A DNA stretch of 64,000 nt from NCBI GenBank assembly GCA_949825045.1, contig OX463824.1, forward strand, positions 26,148,501 through 26,212,500, in the 5' to 3' direction. The first letter of the stretch is position 1; the number at the start of each line of letters is the position of its first letter. Below are positions 19,341-30,185 of this stretch, piece by piece. This DNA comes from Argyresthia goedartella. Its lineage: Eukaryota; Arthropoda; Insecta; Lepidoptera; Argyresthiidae. Under the pieces are notes generated by a model. That model searched no databases and had not been told where the DNA came from. It worked only from the letters and a program-made list of their open reading frames with translations. The position numbers were made by a program, and so were the translations under genes.

Positions 19341-22300
19341 GCTTAATCGGCAAATTACCCATCTGAGGCACTACTACCTTTCCACGCTCGCGCGTGCACG
19401 TTACATATTTATGATAGGTAGCCTTAGCTAAACAGCGACCACCGATTGGCCAGTACGTTTCCCTAATGGATGCCAACAATAATTGTGGACCTGCGTGCAA
19501 CAATCGGTTGTGTTCAAAACGAAATAAAATGACTGAAAAATGATGAGTGGACTGTAGTAAAATAGGAAACTTTTTATCATGAGGAAAATCAGAATTCGAA
19601 AGACGGCCCCCAACACGCATTATTTTATTGCTATCGATAAAAACATTAAATTTTAATAGCCTACTTTTGGGGGGTAAGAGTTTACCCTGCAATAGTAATT
19701 CGTACTCTGGAAATGATTCCCTCTGCACCAAAGGAAGTATGAAATTCAAAGAATTTTGCAATTCTGCCGCATCTACATACATGTAGTTAACTGCGGGTTT
19801 AGACTCCCTTTTGAGAACATAAATCTTCAAAAATCGTAGCACATAGGCTACAGCACGTAAAAGTCTTAAAAGGTTTGAAAATCTGTCAAATTCAATAATT
19901 TGTTTAGTCTCAATCCTTTGTGAAATTTGACAATGCAATGTTTTGTTCGAAATAGAATTCGATTGAGATTCATCATCTGTAGTGACAACGGAATTGTTGG
20001 GCCAGTGAGAGTGATTTAATTTTAAAAAGGATGGACCCGACCACCACAAGTCGGCGGCATGCACTTGTTCCGGTTGTATCCCACGCGAGATCAGATCCGC
20101 AGGATTTTTATCGGTAGGTACATGCCTCCATGTACACTTCTCTGTATCTTCTAGGATACTAGCGACGCGATTCCTTACAAAAGGCTCTAATTTGCTGGGT
20201 AACCTTTTAAGCCATCCCAGAACTACCATGGAATCGCTCCATAAAGTGGTCGATCCTACTTTATCGCGCAATGAATTAATTACCTTTTGATAAAGACGCG
20301 CACCCACTAGCGCAGCACAAAGCTCAAGGCGAGGTATGGTTGTTGGTTTTATAGGTGCAACCCTACTTTTAGCCATCAGTAATCCAACCGAAACTTCACC
20401 AGCTTCGTTTACACTGCGGACATATACGCATGCCCCATATGCTAGTTCAGATGCATCTGCAAAGATATGCAAATCAAACGCTTTATTATAACCATCGCAA
20501 ACTACACGACGAGGAATCGTTAAACCATTTAAGGCTGACAAATTGTTTATGGTTTTACTCCAACCTTTGAAAAGCTCCTCAGGTAAAGGTTCGTCCCATG
20601 CGAGCTTGAGTAGCCATAACCTTTGTAAAAAGATTTTCAACAAAATCACACATGGTGACAGTAGACCTAACGGGTCATAAATCTGAGCGATGACTGAGAG
20701 TACATAGCGTTTGCTGTTTCCGTTAGAAGGTAAGGAACCAATAGGAAACAGCAAAACATCCGAAAGTGCCTTCCAGCTGAGGCCAAGAGTCTTTGTTGGT
20801 TCATTATTACCAATATTCAGATTGAGCGAAGATTGAGTGTGATGATCATGAGGAAGCAATTTTATTTCATTGGATTTCCATTTACGGAGAGACAACCGAG
20901 CTGAAGATAAAACTGACGTGACGTCTTGCTGGATTTTGACAGCTTCCTGTAGCTGATCTACGCCTGTCAACAAATCGTCAACGTAAAAATCATGAATGAT
21001 AATTTCACTGACAGTTTTATCGATACATTCTAAGCCCAATTGTTTTAAACAACGCGTAGCCAAATAGGGTGCGCTAGCAGTTCCATATGTAACGGTATTC
21101 AGCTGAAATGCCCTTAACGGACAAGACGCATCTTCACGCCAAATGATTTGATGTAAAGGTCTGTCCTCCGGGTGGATGGCTATCTGTCGATACATCTTTT
21201 CAACATCTGCTGAAATAATGTATTTTGGAAACCGAAATCTGACGAGTATCGACAGAAGGTCATCCTGCACTGTTGGCCCCACCATCTGAATATTATTCAG
21301 TGAAACACCTGATGAGGTGGGTGCACTCGCATTAAATACCGCACGTAATTTTGTAGTCGTGCTACTTTCACGTAGGACTCCGTGATGAGGAATGAAATAT
21401 GTCTTTTGTTCAGACTGAAACGGTACCTCGGACATGTGACCTAACTGTTCGTATTCAGACATAAATTCACGGTACATTTTTTCTAGCAACGGTTGTTTAT
21501 CATTACGACGCTCCAGTGACAGAAAACACTGTTTAGCGCGAGGTCGTGATTCTCCTAAAACTTCAGGGGAGTTTTTAAATGGAATCCTAACACAAAATCG
21601 ACCGTCTTCCAACCGTGTCGTATTTTTGATGAAATGCTCCTCACAACGTTTTTCTTCCGGTGAATAATGAGAATCTTTGTGGGTGACCTCCTCAAGTTGC
21701 CAAAAACGTGACAATTGACTTTGTACCTCAGCAAATTGCGTGTCTGAGGCGCAGGTACTGGATTCCACTTTCAAAAAATTGCAAATAATGCTGGACTTGG
21801 TAGATGGATGACCGCTGTTTATTGGGCCTGACACTAACCATCCCAATCGCGTTTCCTGAAGAATGGGTTTTCCAGTACCTAGTCTGATTTTTTCTGTACC
21901 GAGCATGTCCCAGAATAAGTCTGCGCCGATGATCATCTCAACCGCAGATGACCTATAAAAATGAGGGTCAGCCAAACAAATATCAGTCGGCATGTTTAAT
22001 TCCGAGATATCAATGTGTTTACAGGGAACGTTGTTTGTAATGGAAGGCAAAATAAAGCACTGCATTCTTGTGCTGTATGAATCGTTCAGCGAGGTCATTA
22101 ATACACTACACACTTGACCTACTTTAGACTTAGAGTTATTGATACCCTCTATACATCTGTCTACTTGTACTACAGGTAGATCGAGTCGTTTGCACAGTTG
22201 ATTCGTCATTAGCGACGATGTACTGCCACTATCGAGTACAGCGCGAACTATGTGTGGTTTGTTGTTTGAATCAAATATTTTTACTAATGCCGTAGATAAT

Positions 22301-23787
22301 AAAATTTCGCTCGCCTCGTTACCTACACTACCTACCTCAGCACATACATGAGCGGTCAATGTCACTTCGCTAGACTCTTGTGATGCGCGATTTTTTGCGC
22401 TCGAAGCGACTTGAGCCGTTGGGTGGGACTGCGACTGTACCTGTCTTACGTCGGAATTAGATGATGACGTCACGGTATTATTGTGACTCGGCAGGGGCTG
22501 CTGCGTTGTTACTTGTCTGTTGAACTTGATATCATCTAAATGAATGAGTGTGTTGTGTTTGCGTTTGCAAATTTTGCAACCAATTTTTTTACATTGGTTT
22601 GAGTAGTGACCAGCACGAAAGCAGTTATGACACACTCTGATATTAGCCAACACCTCTTTGCGGCCACTGTTACTTAGGGATAAAAAATGTGAACAATTAT
22701 TTAGATAATGATCTCCCTGACATTTAGGACACAAGTTCAAAGTGGACGTTGTTTGCACCGAAACCATACTCCTTAACTTAGCACTATTCTTGCTTGGATT
22801 TGTGGTGTTGGGCTGGCGACAGTGGGAAAAGCGAGATAGTTCCAAAGTTTCAATCAAATTAGCACGATTGTTTAGGAATTCAATGAAAGATGAAAACTTT
22901 ATGGGTTGATTTTTATCCAACCTGTCTTTAAATTCCTCCCACTCACGCAGTGATTTCATATCAAGTTTTTGCGAAACTATGTGAATGATAAGAGTGTCCC
23001 ACTGCTGCACAGGCTCACCCAACGACTCCAAGGCTCGTAGATTTTTATTCAGATGATCAATTAAGTTTTTCAGTGCTGTTGAAGACTCTTTGGTTATTGA
23101 TTCCAGACTGAATAATGCAGTTACATGATTTTTTATCAAAAGTCTTTTATTATCATACCTTTCAGTTAAAAGCATCCATGCCGTGTTATAGTTCTCTGAG
23201 GAAAACTCAACAGACCTCAACACGACCGCAGCAGAACCTTCCAATGACGACCTTAAGTAATGAAACTTATTTATCACATCAATTTCCTCATTATTGTGAA
23301 TCAAACTTGTAAAGGTGTCTTTAAATTCAAGCCAGTTATTACAGGATCCGCTGAATTTTGGCAATTGTATGGTTGGCAACTTAACAAGCCTGTGACCACC
23401 ACTATGACGAGAATGCGACGAATTTAACTTATTGTCCAGATTCAGAGTGTCATTATAGTCTGACAATATTTGTTGAGCGTTAACGATGCATTGAAAGTAT
23501 GTATCCTCAAAGTTAGTCCTCTCAGTTAATTGCTCTTCAGTCGCTTCACTTTCACATTCCATTTGCAACTGAACCTCGTCATACTTATGGTACAACGCTT
23601 CTATGTTAGTAATACGCATTTGTAACTCACGTGCACCCAAAGCATCCAACTTAGAAGAGTCCAACGCTGACAAATACCTGCTAAACACAGTCAGCTGGCC
23701 TTTGAAACTAGCTCTCTTTCTGATTAATGTTAACATGACTTCTGTCATCTTTGGGAAGCGACGTTTACCAATCTTGATACAATGCAA
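19327..23787 (-). CDS. gag-pol: BEL-1 gag-protease-reverse transcriptase-RNase H polyprotein
   Basis: One uninterrupted frame of 1,486 codons. Gag: residues about 15-320 form a BEL-type capsid region (LPKFSGSCNNWLEFKDTFTS). Zinc-knuckle cysteines lie at about 350 (CPKCQGDHYLNNC) and 389-415 (CHNCFRAGHYSNQC). The protease has DSGS near residue 516. The reverse transcriptase spans about 790-1010, with ADVEKMYRQI and the catalytic YVDD near 937. RNase H follows, with FADASELAYGACV near 1109 and LWSDSMVVLGWL. The HHCC zinc segment of integrase is near 1426-1464. The frame ends just after MGNLPIKRVSP, where the deletion removes the next part of integrase. The first methionine is 23787, but MTEVM at 23748 fits BEL gag starts better. 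The product could still form particles and copy RNA; autonomous integration is not expected. Confidence 0.95.
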   Translation of the reverse strand: MHCIKIGKRRFPKMTEVMLTLIRKRASFKGQLTVFSRYLSALDSSKLDALGARELQMRITNIEALYHKYDEVQLQMECESEATEEQLTERTNFEDTYFQCIVNAQQILSDYNDTLNLDNKLNSSHSRHSGGHRLVKLPTIQLPKFSGSCNNWLEFKDTFTSLIHNNEEIDVINKFHYLRSSLEGSAAVVLRSVEFSSENYNTAWMLLTERYDNKRLLIKNHVTALFSLESITKESSTALKNLIDHLNKNLRALESLGEPVQQWDTLIIHIVSQKLDMKSLREWEEFKDRLDKNQPIKFSSFIEFLNNRANLIETLELSRFSHCRQPNTTNPSKNSAKLRSMVSVQTTSTLNLCPKCQGDHYLNNCSHFLSLSNSGRKEVLANIRVCHNCFRAGHYSNQCKKIGCKICKRKHNTLIHLDDIKFNRQVTTQQPLPSHNNTVTSSSNSDVRQVQSQSHPTAQVASSAKNRASQESSEVTLTAHVCAEVGSVGNEASEILLSTALVKIFDSNNKPHIVRAVLDSGSTSSLMTNQLCKRLDLPVVQVDRCIEGINNSKSKVGQVCSVLMTSLNDSYSTRMQCFILPSITNNVPCKHIDISELNMPTDICLADPHFYRSSAVEMIIGADLFWDMLGTEKIRLGTGKPILQETRLGWLVSGPINSGHPSTKSSIICNFLKVESSTCASDTQFAEVQSQLSRFWQLEEVTHKDSHYSPEEKRCEEHFIKNTTRLEDGRFCVRIPFKNSPEVLGESRPRAKQCFLSLERRNDKQPLLEKMYREFMSEYEQLGHMSEVPFQSEQKTYFIPHHGVLRESSTTTKLRAVFNASAPTSSGVSLNNIQMVGPTVQDDLLSILVRFRFPKYIISADVEKMYRQIAIHPEDRPLHQIIWREDASCPLRAFQLNTVTYGTASAPYLATRCLKQLGLECIDKTVSEIIIHDFYVDDLLTGVDQLQEAVKIQQDVTSVLSSARLSLRKWKSNEIKLLPHDHHTQSSLNLNIGNNEPTKTLGLSWKALSDVLLFPIGSLPSNGNSKRYVLSVIAQIYDPLGLLSPCVILLKIFLQRLWLLKLAWDEPLPEELFKGWSKTINNLSALNGLTIPRRVVCDGYNKAFDLHIFADASELAYGACVYVRSVNEAGEVSVGLLMAKSRVAPIKPTTIPRLELCAALVGARLYQKVINSLRDKVGSTTLWSDSMVVLGWLKRLPSKLEPFVRNRVASILEDTEKCTWRHVPTDKNPADLISRGIQPEQVHAADLWWSGPSFLKLNHSHWPNNSVVTTDDESQSNSISNKTLHCQISQRIETKQIIEFDRFSNLLRLLRAVAYVLRFLKIYVLKRESKPAVNYMYVDAAELQNSLNFILPLVQRESFPEYELLLQGKLLPPKSRLLKFNVFIDSNKIMRVGGRLSNSDFPHDKKFPILLQSTHHFSVILFRFEHNRLLHAGPQLLLASIRETYWPIGGRCLAKATYHKYVTCTRERGKVVVPQMGNLPIKRVSP

Positions 23788-24453
23788 AATTTAATGATAG
23801 TTTAAGGTAATTTTACAAATACCTACAGCGTACAGGTGAATGTAAAGATTCCTACTTGTAATGATCAGTGAATATTTAAATGTGCTCTAACTGTAAATAT
23901 GTCTACAAACTGTCAAGAAGGTGACAAATACATATGCAAATGTAGTACAATGATGCTCAGCCTAGTAATTTATAATAAATACCTAATGAACGTAAACAAG
24001 TATCTATTTCGGTACCTGCCTACTGCAATTGAGTCAAATCTGCGTGAAATATTAATAAATATCAGAAGTAATCTGTTAATTAATGTAGCTTTACGGCTAC
24101 TGTACTGTATTGTAAGTACGAATTAACAAAATATAACGATTAGCTTCTGAAATTACGCAATGACAATATGACAATGCATTTTAGATTAACTTTGCTATCA
24201 CATAAAATTACAAATAAAACATTACTGACCTTTTTAACCGAATAATACCTAAAAGTATACCTGAATTTGAGTGCTGGGTGCAATTAAAGACAAAATAGCT
24301 CAATGTTTCGAGGAAACGTATCACTTCACAGTAGTGGCCGGCACAATTGCGCACTTTGCACCGCGTGGTTACCGGCGTATCTTGCTATCTTCAATTACTC
24401 CACAATTACGGGTTAATCTCCAAATCTTCAGTATCCGGCTCGAGCTAGGACCA
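23788..24453 (-). other. BEL-1 5' leader with putative primer-binding site
   Basis: About 665 bp separate the 5' LTR from gag. Immediately inside the LTR the minus strand reads TGGTCCTAGCTCGAGCCGG, a TGG-starting primer-site candidate. It partly resembles a tRNA-Tyr 3' end but carries extra bases. No other gene is supported here. Confidence 0.55.
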
Positions 24454-24672
24454 TGTTCTTGACCTCAGGTATATTTTCAGTAAAAACGGCAGCTTCGGTG
24501 ATTAATTAGGATTTAATTTGTAAGCACGTTACATTCGCGTGTGACAGCAGAAAAGGCAAGAAGGCGCCTTGACAGAAGATGTTGAGCAATCAATTGACGC
24601 AAATACACAAGTTGCTGTTCTTAAAATTACAGGCGTTGAATTAAAGTTATACTTAAAATTAAATTATAAACA
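24454..24672 (-). repeat. 5' LTR of BEL-1 (219 bp)
   Basis: Appears identical to 18297-18515, with AATAC on its outer side. No clear TATA box was recognised. Confidence 0.96.
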
Positions 24673-24677
24673 AATAC

Positions 24678-25104
24678 TTTACGCCTAAATGGGATAATAC
24701 ATTTAACAAAACAAATGTCTTTCAAGTTGGCGTTGTAAGATGGATGGATGGATGTACGTTTGTCTTATTAATGTAATTTTGAACGAAATGAGAGTGCAGA
24801 TTTAAGTTCATGAGACTTGGTATTCTGCTGACTTTAGAGAATCCGCTTACTGTTTATATACTAATTGCATACTTTTTATCCACAAATAGTATGCACAGGT
24901 TCCCGCTATCATATTTATGTATTTAAATACACCCAGCGACCAGAAACACTAAAACTAAACTACTCTGCAGGGACTCATGTTAACTCATTGAATCGTCTCA
25001 AAAATGTGAAAATTGTAAATAAAATTTCTAATGTAAAACGTACTGTAAAACAAAATCAGAAAAAATCATATATATATATCATGTATAAAATATTGTCACA
25101 GAAA
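24678..25104. other. Spacer without recognised gene
   Basis: AT-rich. A short 'atggatggatgg' run at 24738-24752 is the only regularity noted. Confidence 0.4.
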
Positions 25105-25320
25105 TTAAGCAGACATAAACATAAACATTTACATGCAGGGACATACATTGCTTCTGGCCCCACACTAGGATACCCTATGTCGTGGGAACCAGAAACTGCA
25201 ACGTCACACACATATAGACATCCAAGACCTGGGCTTTTTTACTTTATCCCCAGCCGGGGATCGAACCCGGGACCTCTCGCATGGTAGGCAGAGCCACAAC
25301 CGCAGCGCCATAGAGGTGCC
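25105..25320 (-). mobile_element. tRNA-headed SINE, family A, best-preserved copy
   Basis: On the minus strand it begins ACCTCTATGGCGCTGCGG, with an A-box-like TGGCGCTGCGG. It then shows GGTTCGATCC (B box) and the body ending in the GTATCCTAGTGTGGGGCCAG block, with an AT-rich tail containing TTTATGTTTATG. Three further copies and fragments in the window align along the whole body. It is too diverged past the T-arm to be a tRNA gene. Confidence 0.8.
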
Positions 25321-25327
25321 AAATATA

Positions 25328-25755
25328 AAAAGTGGTCAAGTGCGAGTTGGATTCGCCCATGAAGGGTTCCTTTATAGTAAGTAATTAAGTGACTAGATGT
25401 TTGTGTTTTAACTTTGTTTTTTATAGTGTTTGTATTAATGATAAAATTATCATTCTATTTTTCCACTTTGGAAGGGTCTGTCTCTTTAACGATTTACTTT
25501 GAGGAGAAATGGTTTCAGAAACCTCAACATCATTTAAAGACCTATCTATAGACATATAGGTTTTATGAAAAAAAAAAATTTTTGGTTTCAGTTCCATGTA
25601 TGGGGAGCCAATACGTACCAAGTTTCAACTGTGTAATCCTAATAGTTTCCGCATAATGTCGCTGTGACATACGGACGGACGGACGGATGGACGGACCGCG
25701 GGCAGACAGACTTATCGACACTATAAGGGTTCCTTGTTTCTCTACAGAACCTTAA
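25328..25755 (+). repeat. Dispersed repeat family C copy (no SINE insert)
   Basis: It starts GGTCAAGTGCGAGTTGG and continues 'gaagggttcc'. Near its end come 'gacatacggacggacgg', 'cagacagac' and 'ataagggttcct'. Copies sharing this order lie at 29438-29945, 45350-45700 (-) and 60725-61210 (-). It is a repeat I associate with lepidopteran genomes. No coding capacity. Confidence 0.75.
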
Positions 25756-26429
25756 AAAAGGCGTTAAGACTGAAAGTCTATAAGATATAACTCTATAGAA
25801 CCTTTTTTCTACTGAATAGGTAGAAATTACTCTCTATAGACATTTAATTCTAAGTATTATGAAATATATTTTAAGGGTTTGGAAAGTTAAAATTTACTAT
25901 TTATAGCCTACAGATTTTAATGATAAACCTGTTAGCTTACTAAAATTAAGATTGTTAAGTTATCTAGTACGTTTAGAGTAAAATCACCCTATTTTAAGTC
26001 ACTTGGTTACACACATAAAATATTTTTTTAAAACTCAGCCTACTCTATTACAAAATTGGGACTCTTTTCAAGATTTGGATCTTCTATAACTTTTATAGAG
26101 TATGTAAACATTTAATGAAGATGTCTATTGTTATAAATATAAAGCAATTTAGTTAGTAGGTAGTAATATATAGAAATAATTGATTTATGGCTTCTAAAAT
26201 GTGCTAGTTGTTTGATATAACAATAATTTATTTATTGATTTATTTGTATATTGGGAAAACCAACAGCACATTATACATTTATAGAAACAATAATAAACAC
26301 TGAAGGTCAATAAAGGTTTAAATGTGAAGAGTAGACATGACGAAGAAAAGAGAAAATGCATATGAGTTTAATAACGTACTAGTTTCGCTTACATAATAAT
26401 ACTAATAATAATATCTTGGAAACTATTTC
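25756..26429. other. AT-rich spacer
   Basis: No supportable gene or shared repeat. Confidence 0.4.
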
Positions 26430-26650
26430 CACACATTGATCTAGCCCCAAATTAGGATTCCCTGTATCTTGGGTACTAGACAACGATACATAAACTTATA
26501 TAGATAAATATTATACTTAGATAGATAAACAACCATGACTAGGGTACAAACATCCGTTCTCATCAAACAAATATTTGCTCCCATCGGGACTCCAACCCGG
26601 GACCCTTGGCTTCGTAGGCAGGGTCACCGCCGAACAGGCCCTTCGGGTCG
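26430..26650 (-). mobile_element. tRNA-headed SINE, family B copy
   Basis: The minus strand has a tRNA-like head with a degenerate B box. A characteristic body follows ('tttgatgagaacggatgtttg', 'tgtttatctatctaagtata') and it ends in the 'ttggggctagatcaatgtg' block. The copy at 50060-50288 is colinear and similar along its length. Confidence 0.8.
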
Positions 26651-26724
26651 TCAACGTATAATATAGTATAATGTAGTTATATAACAATAAACGTCAATTA
26701 GCTCAACGAGAGTATGCTAATTAC

Positions 26725-27042
26725 TCAGTAATTTTTTGCAAATACGCCGAAGAATTCTCTGTTCAGCCGCTGCCTCGCTGAACTAACACTCGTGCAGAAT
26801 AAGGTCGAGTAAAATCGCCTACTCAGCTTAATAAAATTGTCACTTGCTTGCCACATAAATGTATTTTGCCGATAATTGGTACCAGCAGAAGGCATATAGA
26901 AGATAGGGGTGAATCGTTGACAACTAGAAGGAACAGTCAAATTAATTTTGTTTAGTAAATCAGGGTAGTTGATATTATTTGTAATTATTTTAAGCAGGAA
27001 AGATAAATCAGCGATCTCACGTCGCTTCGTAAGAGGAAGCAC
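26725..27042 (-). pseudogene. LINE reverse transcriptase, C-terminal fragment
   Basis: About 105 codons open with LPLTKRREIADLSFLLKII and contain NINYPDLLNKINLTVP and GTNYRQNTF. These resemble the extreme C-terminal region of several arthropod LINE reverse transcriptases (R(R/K)IADLLFLYK, then LL-x-KI-x-F-x-VP). No catalytic part is present and the methionine is not a real start. Clade not determined. Confidence 0.6.
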
Positions 27043-27054
27043 ATGAAATTGTTA

Positions 27055-27252
27055 ACATAGAAATAAACATTAATATACAGGCACATACATAGCTTCTGGC
27101 CCCACACTTGTATGCTTCGTGTCGTAGGAACCAGAAATAGCGACGTCCAACAGATATAAAGATCCAAGACCTGAGGATATTTTAATTCCTCCCCAGATTC
27201 AAACCCGGGATATCTCGATTGGGAGGCATAACCTCGAATCGCCATCGACTTA
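27055..27252 (-). mobile_element. SINE family A, diverged copy
   Basis: Same body as 25105-25320 in the same orientation. It has GGTTTGAATCTGG in the B-box position and a decayed head (TGGCGATTCGAGG). Confidence 0.65.
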
Positions 27253-27397
27253 GTTGCTACGGATTTCAATTAACGACTAAAGGGGAAGGCAACCTTAAAT
27301 TTGTTAAATAATAAATTCAGTTAACGAATCAGAGTTTGTTATATTTCATTCACATAAGAAAAGAGAGGCTTCTTCAGAACGATATCATACCTTGTTT

Positions 27398-27520
27398 ACC
27401 TCGCGCCACGAATGAAGAGCACTTGGGCGGCGTTGGCGGAAATTACTGCGCATATGTACAGGTATTGAAAAGTGACTACAGCGCATTCAAGGCAACGGCT
27501 CATAACTCGTGGCGCGAGGT
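27398..27520. mobile_element. Small TIR element (MITE) flanked by TA
   Basis: ACCTCGCGCCACGA (27398-27411) and TCGTGGCGCGAGGT (27507-27520) are exact reverse complements. The outer bases read TA on both sides (27397-27398 and 27520-27521), as for Tc1/mariner-type insertion. The 123-bp body has related, more diverged copies at about 47005-47117 and 53042-53170. Confidence 0.75.
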
Positions 27521-27524
27521 ATAA

Positions 27525-28094
27525 AACTGTAGACAGGTATGTATGTTTCTTTTCACACCTTTCATTCGGAAAAGTAAGGTTTGCTCCACGACAAGAGGGA
27601 GCAAAATGCTACTTTTCTGTTTAAGCTACTTTTTAATTTATTCATTGGCATGTAGCAATTACGCAATGTGCCAATAGAACACAGATCTTAATAAAATAAT
27701 CGATTGTAATTGATGAAATTACGATGAGTAGTCGATTAAAAACGAACATGTTTCAAGTTTTAACTTTAAAAACGTAATGTGAACATTTATGAACTTTTCA
27801 TAATATTTAAAAAAATGTCACAATAAATCATACCTGTTACTGAAATCAAAACTATCGATGACTGTTATTGTGATATAATTAATATAGATTTCCGTAATAT
27901 TCGATTCGATTATTTTTACACATTGGTAAAAGTAGTACAGGAATAATAATAATCATAAAAAAAAGTTTTGCTTTCGTTGTTCGATTACTGTAAAAACGTT
28001 GAAAGTATAATTCAAAGCATAGTTATTTCATTATTTTTAGACCATTTTATTTAAATTTAAATTTTCCTCATAGTCGGTGTGAAAAGATCTATGA
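27525..28094. other. Spacer with a small palindrome
   Basis: No gene. 'aaaagtaaggtttgctcc' and 'ggagcaaaatgctactttt' form an imperfect hairpin at about 27569-27616. Confidence 0.4.
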
Positions 28095-28250
28095 GTCACT
28101 CAGGAGCAAAACTATTTTCGTCATGGGCGTTAACGCTTGAATCCTTCGAATCCCTCGCTTCGCCCAGGATTCTATCGTAGAATCCTTCGCTTCACTCTGA
28201 TTTCAATGTACCGCCCTCGCCGTAAATACATCATTTTGCTCCCTTGTGAC
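28095..28250. repeat. Possible MITE with imperfect 17-bp terminal inversion
   Basis: GTCACTCAGGAGCAAAA (28095-28111) is the inverse of TTTTGCTCCCTTGTGAC (28234-28250) apart from two or three positions. No target duplication was confirmed and no second copy is in the window. Confidence 0.4.
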
Positions 28251-29437
28251 ACAAATAACTATTTCATCTCTCCTGTTCAGAAAGTTTCATTTTCATGGAT
28301 AGATAGCCGGGTGCAAAAAATGCTTTTTAATCCCTAGGGTGGAAAGTCTTTTACGATGGGCCACGGAGTCGATGATAATTGAGTTATATCATGTTATTAA
28401 AAAACAAAATTGAAAACACTAGATATTTTTTTTAAACTGTTCTAATGTTGGCAATATGTATACTTTAACATGTTTTTTTTTTAAATATAGTAATAAAAAA
28501 CAATGACAGTTTGCAATAAAAAAAGTGGGAACACGAGATTAAATATAAATACCGTGTCCTTTTTTTTTTTTTTTATATTTTTTTTTTTTTTTCGGAAAGT
28601 GATTCCAGTGATATTTTCATTGATTTAAATCCCGATGTGATAAAAGAACAGGTAAAAGCTGTTGTTAACAATCTATTATTATTTATTTATTATTTATTAT
28701 TACCGCAGTGCTCTAAGAAGAGAAATCTTAAGTCATAAAACCATTTCATGAACTAGAAATTTGCTAAAAAATGTCAAGTCCCTTTCGGAAAATGTGTTTA
28801 TCTCACAGTCGAAATGAAAAGTAGAGTGTTTAAGTCGGGTGAAAGTGACCCATTTCACCCTCGAACTATTGTTGAGATGGGTCACTTTCCACTCTTGGTT
28901 AACAATCTACCATTTCTTCCAAGTACGCTGAAATTCTATCATAACGGCATTACATATCCAGCACAAAGCGGCACTTTGTTGCTTAAGAGCAGAAAAATGT
29001 GTGGAAATCCTTTACTGCACTGTTTTTTTTTTAATCGCGCAACCAAAGAGGTGGCACTTGTCAAGTAACTAAAAGTAAAACCCTGGTTTATAATGCGTTC
29101 GGTTGGCCAACCTGACGGGGCCTTAGGGAGTAATACAGTTTGCGTGTAAAGTGATGCGTGTGCTAGGCATAAAAAATACTGGCCATAAAGAATTTAATGA
29201 TAAAAAGGCGGGAAAGTAAACAGAACTAATTTTCACTGAGAAATTTGAAATACTCGAACTACTTTCTTTCACTACTTTTATTTTCCACCTTCTTTCCTTG
29301 CAGTAGTTGAAAGAAAATCAGATTATGCACCTCACAGCAAGTAATTTATATAACCTTTTAGAGCCAAATAAGCACTCAGTGCCGTAACAAATTACCTTCT
29401 GCTTGGTGAAACAATCTACTATTCCCTCAAACATACT
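28251..29437. other. Spacer with poly(T)
   Basis: A poly(T) tract lies at 28558-28592. An 'aagtgaccca'/'tgggtcactt' inverted pair at about 28844-28889 was noted. An 84-codon frame at 28814-29068 has no recognisable motif and is not called. Confidence 0.4.
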
Positions 29438-29945
29438 AAAAAAATCGGTCAAGTGCGGGTCGGACTGGCACATGAAGGGTTTCGCACCATCGTACAAGAA
29501 AAACAACACTTAATCCTAAATAATAAAATCAAAACAAAAAGAAAAAAATATAATGCTTTCGCTAGGATTATACGAACCCAGAACTTCAAGATTGCGAAAC
29601 CGATACGAAACCGATTGTGCCATCTCAAAGTTAAAATATTAAGAGCAGCGAAATTTATGGTGAAATTGAACCATGATGTTATGAGGTATTTCGCAAAAAA
29701 AAAACAGTCGCTTGTATGGAGACCCCTTTAATTTTCAAAATTGCGTGTAGTTCGTTGTTTGTTGCTGTTGCGGCAACAGAAATGCTCATTCTGTGAAAAT
29801 TTTAGCTCTCTACCTATTTCGGTTGATCCGATAGAGCCCGGTGACGGAAGGACGGACGGACAGAGAGAGAGACAGCGGAGGCTTAGTATAAAGGTCCCGT
29901 TTGGCACTATTCGGGTACGGAACCCTAGAAATGGTCCTTTTCACA
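29438..29945 (+). repeat. Dispersed repeat family C with embedded tRNA-like segment
   Basis: It starts GGTCAAGTGCGGGTCGGAC and ends with a GGACGGACGGACAGAGAGAG run followed by 'ttcgggtacggaaccctag'. In the interior, read on the minus strand, a tRNA-like A box (TGGCACAATCGG) and a degenerate B box lie at about 29565-29625. The family C copy at 60725-61210 shares this inner segment, whereas 25328-25755 lacks it. Confidence 0.75.
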
Positions 29946-30185
29946 AAATACTTCCTTCAAGAGAAACGGGTCGCCATCGCTAAAAACTCACGCCATTAAT
30001 TTTGCCTTTAAGAAATTTTGCAGAGTCGAACTAAACGCGGCGAGTGTGGAAGGAGTCGTTGATACACGAATGCATAGAATTGGCATCTGATACTCGTGGT
30101 TAAATCGATATTTTTGACATTAGTTTTGACTGCGTGTCTAAAAATTCTTTAATTACCTGTGCCAGTGTATAATATAAATAAACGT
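29946..30185. other. Spacer
   Basis: Nothing recognised. Confidence 0.4.

Larger units (their letters stand above)
18297..24672 (-). mobile_element. BEL/Pao LTR retrotransposon with identical LTRs (BEL-1)
   Basis: Two 219-bp LTRs (18297-18515 and 24454-24672) appear identical base for base. They are flanked by a perfect 5-bp AATAC duplication (18292-18296 and 24673-24677). Transcription runs on the minus strand, so the right LTR is the 5' LTR. The gag-protease-RT-RNase H frame is fully open, but integrase is split by an internal deletion. A G-rich purine tract lies next to the left LTR (plus-strand TGCCCCCAGG at 18516-18525). LTR identity means the insertion is very recent. Confidence 0.97.
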
